From JBCDHN01 sp965224535 (lineage in GTDB: Bacteria; Verrucomicrobiota; Verrucomicrobiia; Verrucomicrobiales; DEV007), in NCBI GenBank assembly GCA_965224535.1, contig CBDCZR010000032.1:186001-250000 (forward strand): a stretch of 64,000 bases of DNA, given 5' to 3'. Positions 30,101 through 37,986 of the stretch are shown here, one piece after another. The translations under genes and the position numbers were made by a program. Under the pieces are notes generated by a model. It had not been told where the DNA came from, ran no database searches, and was given only the letters and a program-made list of their open reading frames with translations. Positions within the stretch are counted from its first letter, which is position 1, and each line of letters begins with the position of its first letter.

Positions 30101-30976
30101 ATCGTGCGCCGGGTCCTTTTTCAGCGACTTGATGAGGATGTCGTCCTTGCTGGTATCGACCACGGGCACTTTTTTGTGTCCCAGCTCCATCAACTGCTTC
30201 ACCACGCCGATCGTCATCGGTTCGTAGGCCTTGCAGAGGATGATTTCGCCGTCCAGCAAGTCGGTGAACGGCACCTTGGTGCTCAATTCTTCCTCGTCGA
30301 TGTCCGCGCGCAATTTCAGGTCCTCCACCTCGTAAAACTCGCGGATAATTTCCTCGTCCGTGCCGTAGCCGATTGCGCGCAAAAACGTGGTCGCCAAAAA
30401 CTTGCGGCGGCGGCGGCGGCGGTCCAGATACACGTAGAGCAGGTCGTTGGTGTCGAACTGCACCTCCAGCCACGAGCCGCGGTCCGGGATGATTCGGAAA
30501 CCGTGCAACTCCTTGCCGTTGAGGTGAAAACTGCGCTCGAAGCAAACGCCCGGCGAGCGGTGCAACTGGCTGACCACGACGCGTTCTGCGCCATTGATCA
30601 CAAACGTCCCCCGGCGGGTCATCAGCGGCAATTCGCCCATGTAAACGCGCTCTTCCTTGGTCTCCTTGTCCTCTTTCAGCGAAAAAGTGACGTAGAGCGG
30701 CGCGCTGAAAGTTTCGCCCTCGCGCAGGGCCTCCAACGCCGAGAGTTTTGGGTCGCCAACGTCGTAAGTGACGAAATCGAGCGTGAATTTTTCGTCGTAG
30801 CTGTCGATGGGGAAGACCTCCTTGAAAACCGCGTGAAGGCCGATCATCTTCCGCTTGCTGGGCGGGACTTCGCGCTGGAGAAATTCGTCGTATGACTCAA
30901 CTTGAACCTCAATGAGGTTAGGCGGGCTGATGGGCTCTTTAAGTTGACCGAAGTAGCGTCGTTCCAGTTTTTCCAT
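27140..30976 (-). CDS. rpoB: DNA-directed RNA polymerase subunit beta
   Basis: 1278 residues, full length. Conserved blocks include the rifampicin region ([33 protein letters not shown]), with the Asp, His and Ser positions most often changed in resistant mutants all in the sensitive form, then [20 protein letters not shown] split by strands, and the C-terminal [21 protein letters not shown]. It forms the core enzyme with RpoC. No rplJ or rplL gene is found in the ~650 bp upstream, so rpoB seems to head its own unit. Confidence 0.98.
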   Translation of the reverse strand: [1278 protein letters not shown]

Positions 30977-31643
30977 GCTAGGTGGAGGCTAGGTTAGTGG
31001 GTGATTTTTCGTAAGATTGGCCGCGCGGCAGGGTCGCGGATGGTTCCGAGTTTCTTCGACCTCGGTGTCGAACTAGGGCCGATTGATCTGGCCGCAAAAA
31101 TTGCTGGCCGGAGCCAAATCGTATGGCAAATTCGCAAGGGATTGAAAAAATTGCGGATGTCGCGCCCGCTCAACTCGCGACCGAAACGAAATCAACCCGG
31201 CAAAAGTCCTGCGCGACACGAAAACGCCCATCCGGGGTCGCAAAAATGACCGCAGAGTGAGCGTTGCAGAAAAAATTGGCGGAATGAGGTTCAGAAAAGG
31301 CCTGGGAGTCTCGTCGGGGGATGACAGCCAGATCTGCGAGGCGAAAAAGCCGGGCAAACCTTGAATGGGCCGGCTAGGAAACTGAAAATTGGGAGAATGT
31401 CAAGGATTGAAATGCTCAATTTTTGGTCAAAAAGTCGTTTTTTTTAACGTTTCGCTCGGAACTTGCTCACGTTCAATGAGCGGCGGAAAATGTCCCGCAA
31501 CGCGACGCGTTTGAAAACGAACGCGAAATTCTTGTGAATTCCCACGAATGGTCTTATTATCAAAATTTTGGTAATTTCCACTTTGGCGATCCCTGCTCCA
31601 AATCCCGGAAAAGCTCAATTTATCCCCGTTAGCTCCATTTTTG
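30977..31643. other. Long non-coding region upstream of rpoB and the pilin-like gene
   Basis: 667 bp between divergent genes. It turns markedly AT-rich from ~31380 on (e.g. an 8-T run at 31438-31445) and probably carries promoters in both directions. I see no tRNA, no stable terminator hairpin and no convincing ORF; the longest frame (31001-31249) has no recognisable features. Confidence 0.5.
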
Positions 31644-32096
31644 ATGCTCCATCAGCGCCCATTCGCACTTTTCAGTGCCAAATGCTGGAAACCGCGGCGA
31701 ACGGCCTCAAGGCCGGTCGCGTTTTCGCTGATTGAGCTACTCATCGTCGTTGCCATCATTGGCATCCTCACCGCCGTTTCCGCTCCGCTGATCAGTGGCT
31801 TGCACGAATCGGCCAACGATTCCAGAGATCGCAGCAACGCGCAAAATATCGCCACAGTTTCCGCCGCCGTGGCGGCCTTGGGGGTCATCCACGTGTTTCC
31901 GGAGTCGCTTGGCGGCAAGGAAGCCAGTGTCCGGTTGCTTCGTGAAGGGGTGACGGTCACCAGCGGCCCATTCGCGGGACAGCGTTTCATGATCAAAGCG
32001 CTGACCGACGAGGAAATTCGCCAGGCAGTGCAATATTTGGAGGTTATGAGCGAAGGAGGCGAATTGAGGTTGGCCTACATTCCCGGCAGTCTGTGA
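31644..32096 (+). CDS. Type IV pilin / type II pseudopilin-like protein
   Basis: 150 residues from the ATG at 31644. After a long basic leader (~26 residues) comes the N-methylation motif: RPVA-FSLIELLIVVAIIGIL. The position before the cleavage site is Ala rather than the usual Gly; Glu5 of the mature helix is present. The remainder (~100 residues) is a small globular domain with no Cys pair. No pilus or secretion machinery is encoded nearby, so it is an orphan pseudopilin. It is followed by an inverted repeat at 32107-32189. Confidence 0.82.
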   Translation: MLHQRPFALFSAKCWKPRRTASRPVAFSLIELLIVVAIIGILTAVSAPLISGLHESANDSRDRSNAQNIATVSAAVAALGVIHVFPESLGGKEASVRLLREGVTVTSGPFAGQRFMIKALTDEEIRQAVQYLEVMSEGGELRLAYIPGSL

Positions 32097-32106
32097 AATC
32101 CTGGGT

Positions 32107-32189
32107 AAGGGACGAAAGGGACCCAAATGACCAAATGGACACCGTTCGAAGTCCCGTCCTTTGAGTCCTTTCGGTCCGTTTCGTCCCTT
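32107..32189. repeat. GGGAC/AAA-type inverted intergenic repeat
   Basis: Left arm 32107-32123 (AAGGGACGAAAGGGACC) pairs with right arm 32173-32189 with one mismatch in 17. The loop holds further degenerate copies of the 7-8-bp unit (CCAAATGACCAAATGGAC). It may serve as the terminator of the pilin-like gene. The same unit occurs around the small lipoprotein gene near 22.2-22.5 kb. Confidence 0.6.
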
Positions 32190-32339
32190 CAAACCTGCAA
32201 TTCCGGCCGGCTTATAAAAACTGTAATTTCAATAATTAACCATTGCGTCTCGCCGCTTCCCGAATACACTCTCAGCAGCATTGAGGGCTAGTCCTCTGCC
32301 CAAAATTTCGGATTTCGGATTTCGAGTTTCCTCCCCGAC

Positions 32340-32747
32340 ATGGCCAAATTTCCCACATTTCAGCGATTCAGAGCGTTTTGCGCGATTTTCGTCGTAGCGG
32401 GATGGTGCTATGCCGGCGTAAGCGCCATGGCTGAAAACGATGAAGTCATTCCCGTCTCAGAGGCCGCCATCAGCACGATCGCGTCGGCCATGGCCTCCCA
32501 ATTGGGCGGTGATGCCGCTGATTACACCGACTACGCGAAACGGCTGGGTCGCTCGCTCACCGTCCTGACCCGCGCGGAACAGGAACAGGTGCTCGAGTCG
32601 GATCCCGGGGGGCTTTTGGGGATGTTGGAAGCCGCGCCGGTCGGGCAGCCCAATCCGCAGTCCGATGAACCCCAGAATTCCACCCAATCCTCGGGCTCCA
32701 GCGCGTGGAGCGAATTTTGGAGTTGGCTTTCCGGCATCTGGGGTTGA
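32340..32747 (+). CDS. Small secreted protein of unknown function
   Basis: 135 residues. A signal peptide (FRAFCAIFVVAGWCYAGVSAMA) is followed by a helical part (~40-85, AISTIASAMASQLGG... DYAKRLGRSLTVLT), a polar Ser/Gln/Pro-rich linker (PNPQSDEPQNSTQSSGSS) and a Trp-rich tail (WSEFWSWLSGIWG) that could insert in a membrane interface. No family recognised. Its 5' flank contains the TTTCGGATTTCGAG repeat. Confidence 0.5.
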   Translation: MAKFPTFQRFRAFCAIFVVAGWCYAGVSAMAENDEVIPVSEAAISTIASAMASQLGGDAADYTDYAKRLGRSLTVLTRAEQEQVLESDPGGLLGMLEAAPVGQPNPQSDEPQNSTQSSGSSAWSEFWSWLSGIWG

Positions 32748-32831
32748 ACCCAACCAAGACCACAGGACCAAAAGACCAAAAAAAACCGCTGCGCCGCCGT
32801 TTTCAGGTTCCAATCCTCCTCCCCCCGCCCT

Positions 32832-33866
32832 TTACAGGTAACGCAAAATCATGTCGCCGGTTAGCATGCCGGATTTGTTGGCGTAGAGCAACCCCACGGC
32901 AACCGCAGCCGTCAACAGCGTGGAAATCAGGATCCAAGGATTTTTCAGCAATTGCTCGGGTTCCAGCTTGGCGCCGATTTTGCTCATGGCGTGGCTGAAA
33001 TAGGCGATCACAGCCAGGATAATCATCGGGAAAACCAGGATGAGGTTGCTCATTTGCGGGTTATCCGTCAACGCGATGCCCGTGCAGAAGCAAAACAGGT
33101 TGGCGTAGGTGATCATGGCGATGACGAGCCGCTTTTCGGTGTAAATCTCGAACGATTTGCGGTATTTGCCGCTCAACTCGGGATCGTCGATAAACCGGTA
33201 CTCCGCGTAGCGCTTGCCGGTCATTAGCAACGCGCCAAACGACCACCACGCCAGCATGATGGCCGCGGGGGGCATGGTCCAGCCGGACAATTGCTCGCCG
33301 GTTGCTTGCGATGCCCAACCGGCCGCCGGAACCAGCGCATACCAGCCTAACCACAGACGAATGGGGTTGTTGAAGCTTTCCGCGATGACGTCGACAAAGG
33401 CGCGATCCTTGACCCGAAATGGCCTGACGTTGTAAACAAAGCCGCTCAGCAGCAGAAGGCCTAACGACGCGATGTAACCCCGGTTTTCGAACCAAAACCA
33501 CGCCAGGGCGAATCCCAGCACGATGAGCCCGGCCTTCATCGCCCACAACACGGGAATGCTGCACTTGCCCGCCGGGATTCCACGCAATTTTTTGGTGGGA
33601 TGCAGTTTGTCGAACGGCGCGTCGAGAATTTCGTTCAGGATGTAGTTGGCCGAGGCGATGAGGCAGGCGGGGATGAGCGAGAGAATCGCTTTGCCAATCA
33701 GCCCGGCGGTGATTTCCAGGTTAAAAACCAGGACGACGGCTACGGCGTGCCCGAAGACGATGAAAACGTTCTTCAACCAGTGGTCGATCCGGCAAATTTT
33801 CAGGTGTTCGAGGATGGCGTTCACGAGGTATGCAGGGAGGGGCTTGGGCCTTGGGCGGCCACGCAT
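32832..33866 (-). CDS. UbiA-family prenyltransferase, similar to decaprenyl-phosphate phosphoribosyltransferases
   Basis: 344 residues from the ATG at 33866; a GTG at 33929 would add 21 residues. It is polytopic with ~8-9 helices. The first Asp-rich motif reads NEILDAPFDKLHPTKKLRG, the extended D-x-x-x-D-x-x-H-P-x-K form seen in DPPR synthases rather than the quinone-type UbiA, and a second acidic segment (FVDVIAESFNNPIRLWLGW) follows. Likely an inner-membrane enzyme joining a polyprenyl phosphate and a phosphosugar or aromatic acceptor. No arabinan genes are nearby, so the substrate is an inference. Confidence 0.75.
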   Translation of the reverse strand: MRGRPRPKPLPAYLVNAILEHLKICRIDHWLKNVFIVFGHAVAVVLVFNLEITAGLIGKAILSLIPACLIASANYILNEILDAPFDKLHPTKKLRGIPAGKCSIPVLWAMKAGLIVLGFALAWFWFENRGYIASLGLLLLSGFVYNVRPFRVKDRAFVDVIAESFNNPIRLWLGWYALVPAAGWASQATGEQLSGWTMPPAAIMLAWWSFGALLMTGKRYAEYRFIDDPELSGKYRKSFEIYTEKRLVIAMITYANLFCFCTGIALTDNPQMSNLILVFPMIILAVIAYFSHAMSKIGAKLEPEQLLKNPWILISTLLTAAVAVGLLYANKSGMLTGDMILRYL

Positions 33867-34011
33867 AGCGTACGACCCTAACAAGCTCAACTTTTTGACG
33901 CGAGAATCCGAAAAATCCCCGAAAACCACCCAATTCCCGCCAAACCGCCCAAATTCGGGCCGCGGCTAGTTTTTGAGGCCGCGAATGGGCGGATTTTCCC
34001 GCAACGCCGCC

Positions 34012-36774
34012 TCAAAAACTGAAGCCTCCTCCATCCGAGCCCCGGGTTTCAGGCTTCATCCTGGCCTTGGCCTCGGCAGCCACGTTGCCGTAGCGCACAT
34101 CCCAGGTTCGGGCCTGGATTTGGCGCAAAACCTCGTTGGCGCCGGCGGCATCCTTCAACTCGCGGAAGAGCACGTCCACCTGCTCCACCAGCCAGTTCGG
34201 GTTGTCCGGCTCCCACGCGGAAAATCGCCGCAGCGCCTCCAGTTGCTTCGCCGGTTCGCCCTTCATTCCCACCAACATCACGTAGGTTTCCAAATCCCGC
34301 GGACTTTGCTCAGCCGGATGCGTCGCGGCGCGCCAGAGCGTGTCCGCATCGGTCCCTAACTCAGCCAAAAGTTTCAGCGCGTTGCGGAATGAACCCTCAA
34401 AGGCGGTAGGGCGAGATTCGACCAAAAACCGAATCGCGGTGGCGCGGCTTTTGTCAATTTGGCCGGCTTTTCGCAACATTTCGGCCAAACCCAACGACGC
34501 CGCGCCGAATCCCAGCTCAGCCTGAGAAATCGCGGGTTCCCAAGCCTCGCGCTCGGCAAATGCGTCGGACAATTTGCGGTGAATCCCGCGAAATCCATGC
34601 GAAAAGCCGCGCTCCCGGATTTGGCGAGTCAACTCAGCGGCAATCGCGGGAAAATCGCCGCTGGCCTCGATCGCGGCGGGCAAATCGCGGTCGTGCGCTT
34701 CGCGTTTTTGGACCGCATCCAAAAACAGACTGACGCCTCTGACCAGATCTCCCTCGCGCAACGCCAATTCCGCCAGCTTCCGGAAATTCCCGGTTTCGGC
34801 CAGGCGTTTCCGGGCTTCATCCAGAAAGCCGCGCGCCAGCGCCAGATCTGCCAGGATCGGCCGCCAAATTTCCGGCGCCATGCCCACTTCAACGCAGCGC
34901 TCGTCGATTTGACTAAGGATTTCGCGAGCCGCGTTGGTTGGAATGTCAGGATCAGCGGCGATTCGCTGCAAGGTCCTCAGGCGCCCCAGGGTTGGCCGGC
35001 GAAGGGTCAGCTTGATTTGCTCGGTCAGGCGTGCCTGGCTCTTTTCGCCCAAATACTCCAAAAGATGAGCTTGCTTGCGGGATGGCAAGACCTCCCAGTC
35101 CCCGCTTTCCAAAAGAATTGGAAACGCCACGTCGCGGAAAAAACCGTTCGTACGCCAGCCGCTGGCCACGTAGGCCAGGGTCGTATCAGCGCGCATCAAC
35201 TCTTCGCCGCGCTTCAGACTAGCCTCCCGGCCGGTGTCCCAGACCTGCCGCGCTTCGTGTTCGGTTAGGGCGTGACGAAAGTTCGCCCACACGATTGCGG
35301 AGACCGCCGCCTGCTCGGGCGCATTCAGCTTGCCGAACTGGCGCAGGCGCTGCCGGACAAATTCCCGCCACTCGCCTTGCGACATTGGCGCTGCCTCGAA
35401 CGCGATTGGCTCCGGCTCGGCAAGTTCCTCCGGCTCGAGGGCCAGATCCGGATTCAGCTCCACGATTCGGTCCCAAAACTCGCCGCTTGCGAAGCCTGTC
35501 AGACTATCGGCGAAGGCCTTCACGTCCGCCGGCGACGCCTTCCCAACGTGGTGAGCCAACTGCAATTTCAACAACCGCAGCGCCGTTTCCTCCAGCGGAT
35601 AGGTCACGTTCGCCAGCTCGCGATCGGCGATTTTTTCCAGCTCGGCCAAATCATTAGCATCCAGGATTTGGCTGCGCAGCAGGCGTTGGAACTGCGTCAA
35701 TTTCCAGTTCATTTCGCGGCTTTCGCGCCCTAACAAATCCCTCACCATGCGCTCCAGCAAGCGCTCGTCGCGAAAGGCGCGATACAGCTCAAAAACCGGC
35801 ATGTCGCGCGACCTAAGCCGGCACAAACGCGCCACCTGCTCGGGCATCCGCATTTCGCCTTCGGAACCTCGACCTTCCCGCGCCGCGGCCCTGCCGAATT
35901 GTTGCACTTGCCAGGAATCCATCGCCAACGCGACGCGATCCAGGCTCGCGCGACGTTTTTCGGCGTTTTCCAGCGCGCCGTAGGCTTCGGCCAGGATCGT
36001 CAGCTCAACCGCCGACGGTTCCTCCACCGTTTCCAGGATTTGCGCGGCATCGGCAAACCGGCCCGCGGCCAAGCGGTGCATACCCAGGATGATGCACCAC
36101 GGGTCCGGATCGGGGTCGGCATTGATCCAGGTTTTCAGGCGCGCTTCCAGCAAATCCTGGCGGGCTGAGATCGTGAGGTAGTCGTGCAATGCTTCGCGGA
36201 AGCCGCGGTCCTTCGGGTTGCGTTCGATCCACTGGTCTAACCGAGCCACAAAACGGTCCGCCGCCTCCGGTTCGCAGCGCCAGGCCAGCAGCGTGGCCAG
36301 TTGCAGGATGCGGTGGCGTAGCTCCCAGGTTTCCAGAAAATCGTCCTCGCTCACGGCAGCGGGCTCGCCCAGCAGCTCTAACACGTCGCCCAACAACGCC
36401 GCGTTGGGGCGCGAACCCAGGCGGAATTCCAGGTGCAGCCGAATCATGCGCAACGCCGGGGATTCGTCGGCGCCGGCTCCCCGTTTGGCCAGCATCTCCT
36501 GCGTTTGCGCCATGGCCTTGCGCACCAGCGCGGCATCGTCTTCCTGCGTCTTGCGATTTCGCCAAACGCGCTCCCACACGCTCCAGCGCACGGCGTCTTC
36601 CTGCGCCGCGGCATCCAAATCCGCCGCTAACGCAAACAGCTCAGCCTCGATTTCCGGCGTCCAGGCTTGATGCAGCAGCAAGTCCAGGTGAGCCCGCGCG
36701 TTGCCGGATTTGCGCGAAAATTCCACGAACCCGCGTTGTTTTGGCACCTTGTTAGAGCGGATCAGCCGAATCAC
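34012..36774 (-). CDS. Large alpha-helical repeat (TPR-like) protein of unknown function
   Basis: 920 residues from a GTG at 36774 that overlaps the upstream gene by 23 bp. There is no signal peptide. The sequence is a continuous alpha-helical solenoid (Ala, Leu, Glu and Arg rich; short Trp-containing helices such as GEWREFVRQRLRQFGKLNAPE). Some segments fit TPR spacing, e.g. RRASLDRVALAMDSWQVQQF. With the 285-residue protein and the VIT/vWA protein it forms a same-strand set, suggesting a joint function. Confidence 0.6.
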   Translation of the reverse strand: MIRLIRSNKVPKQRGFVEFSRKSGNARAHLDLLLHQAWTPEIEAELFALAADLDAAAQEDAVRWSVWERVWRNRKTQEDDAALVRKAMAQTQEMLAKRGAGADESPALRMIRLHLEFRLGSRPNAALLGDVLELLGEPAAVSEDDFLETWELRHRILQLATLLAWRCEPEAADRFVARLDQWIERNPKDRGFREALHDYLTISARQDLLEARLKTWINADPDPDPWCIILGMHRLAAGRFADAAQILETVEEPSAVELTILAEAYGALENAEKRRASLDRVALAMDSWQVQQFGRAAAREGRGSEGEMRMPEQVARLCRLRSRDMPVFELYRAFRDERLLERMVRDLLGRESREMNWKLTQFQRLLRSQILDANDLAELEKIADRELANVTYPLEETALRLLKLQLAHHVGKASPADVKAFADSLTGFASGEFWDRIVELNPDLALEPEELAEPEPIAFEAAPMSQGEWREFVRQRLRQFGKLNAPEQAAVSAIVWANFRHALTEHEARQVWDTGREASLKRGEELMRADTTLAYVASGWRTNGFFRDVAFPILLESGDWEVLPSRKQAHLLEYLGEKSQARLTEQIKLTLRRPTLGRLRTLQRIAADPDIPTNAAREILSQIDERCVEVGMAPEIWRPILADLALARGFLDEARKRLAETGNFRKLAELALREGDLVRGVSLFLDAVQKREAHDRDLPAAIEASGDFPAIAAELTRQIRERGFSHGFRGIHRKLSDAFAEREAWEPAISQAELGFGAASLGLAEMLRKAGQIDKSRATAIRFLVESRPTAFEGSFRNALKLLAELGTDADTLWRAATHPAEQSPRDLETYVMLVGMKGEPAKQLEALRRFSAWEPDNPNWLVEQVDVLFRELKDAAGANEVLRQIQARTWDVRYGNVAAEAKARMKPETRGSDGGGFSF

Positions 36775-37609
36775 CCGATCCAGCGTCGCGCGGTCGGTCG
36801 CCTTCCGCGCCGGCCCAGCGAATTTCCAGGCCGCCGGCCAGTTCGGCCCAGAATTCTTGCGAAATCAACCCATCGCGATCGGCGAGCAAATCGGTTAACC
36901 GCGCCAACGCCGCCGGACTCAGCTCCGCGTGATTTTCGCGCAATCGCCTCGCCAACTCGCGCACCAGCGGCCACGCTTCGGGCACCTTGCCAAGGTCGCG
37001 AAAGGCGGCCTCGCGCGTTCCGGCCAGAAACTCCTCGGCCAGCTCCGCGACGGGCCGTTCGCCCAGGCCCGGCACCTTCGGCTCGGGCCGATCGAGAATC
37101 AAGATTCGGTCGAATCGCGCCTCCCACGCATGATTCGCCGCTTCCAGGTTTTCGGCACGATCGAAGCACGGCCTGAGCTTTTGCAGCAAATCGGCTTCGC
37201 TCTCCGCCAGCGACGAAAACCTGCCTGCAATGCTAAGCGCCAGACGCCAATCGCCGCGCTTCGGGCGATCGACGACGTTTTGGATCAAATCGGCAACCGC
37301 CGCTTCGGATTCGTCCCCGCTCGTGTCCGTGATTCGCAGCGTGGATGCGCGAATCCACGCCTTGGTCCGCGGATCCGGCGCAGCCGCGCGCAACGCCTCC
37401 ATGTGCCTGGAAAATCGTTCGGGATCGCGCCAGTGCCAGTACTGGGCCAATGTTAGGTGATCCGCCGTTCCCGGATTTGCGCGTTCCAGCGCGATTTCCG
37501 CTTCCGGCAGCGGCAGGCGAAAAATCAGGCACTCAGGCACTGCCGCCAGCAACTCGGCGCGCAGTTTCTCGGCCTCAGCGGACGTGAGAATTCGCGCTTT
37601 CGTCGTCAA
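36752..37609 (-). CDS. Alpha-helical protein of unknown function
   Basis: 285 residues from a TTG start at 37609. No signal peptide or membrane segment. It is mostly helical and acidic/Arg-rich, similar in style to the 920-residue protein whose start it overlaps. Motifs seen: LTLAQYWHWRDPERFSRHMEAL and the C-terminal GLISQEFWAELAGGLEIRWA. The two may have been a single ORF, as the overlap is short and the composition continuous. No family recognised. Confidence 0.5.
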   Translation of the reverse strand: MTTKARILTSAEAEKLRAELLAAVPECLIFRLPLPEAEIALERANPGTADHLTLAQYWHWRDPERFSRHMEALRAAAPDPRTKAWIRASTLRITDTSGDESEAAVADLIQNVVDRPKRGDWRLALSIAGRFSSLAESEADLLQKLRPCFDRAENLEAANHAWEARFDRILILDRPEPKVPGLGERPVAELAEEFLAGTREAAFRDLGKVPEAWPLVRELARRLRENHAELSPAALARLTDLLADRDGLISQEFWAELAGGLEIRWAGAEGDRPRDAGSGDSADPL

Positions 37610-37655
37610 TTTGGACGTGCCGTCCGCCGAACGCGCCGGTCGCCCTAACAGAGCC

Positions 37656-37986
37656 TCAATTCCCGCTTGGGCGGAAAGTTAGGGTCTCCTCCAAAGCGGC
37701 AAACAGGTGCGCGGATGTCGGCCGGATCACTCCCACGCCCGACATGGCATCCGCGAGCCCGCGTTCGGCTCCATCGCACCACTCCACGGTTCCGCTCCGG
37801 GTCCGCATTTCGCAGCGTCCAGCGCCCGTTTTCGAGCACCAGCAGGCCGGAATGCCGGATGGTGTGGTAGCCATCGCGCTCTTCGGCGCTTAGGTCGAAA
37901 GCCAGCGCTCCATTCGGCGGAATCAGCGCTGACAACTCGGCCCAGGCGCGTCTTTTTTGCGGAAAATGCGCTGCATCCGGGTTCAA
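37656..37986 (-). pseudogene. Out-of-frame C-terminal tail of the VIT/vWA protein
   Basis: Two frames continue the upstream gene after its apparent stop. In the frame of 37645-37986 the text reads GELNPDAAHFPQKRRAWAEL... DGYHTIRHSGLLVLENGRWTLRNADPE; near 37780-37800 the sense moves by one more base to GTVEWCDGAERGLADAMSG... ALEETLTFRP and stops at 37656. Together with two earlier shifts this restores ~110 residues of ordinary-looking protein. It is a decayed or mis-sequenced 3' end, not an independent gene. Confidence 0.65.

Noticed and set aside
31001..31249. 82-codon frame upstream of rpoB
   Set aside because: No recognisable signature and a basic, biased composition; no ribosomal-protein gene such as rplL is there.
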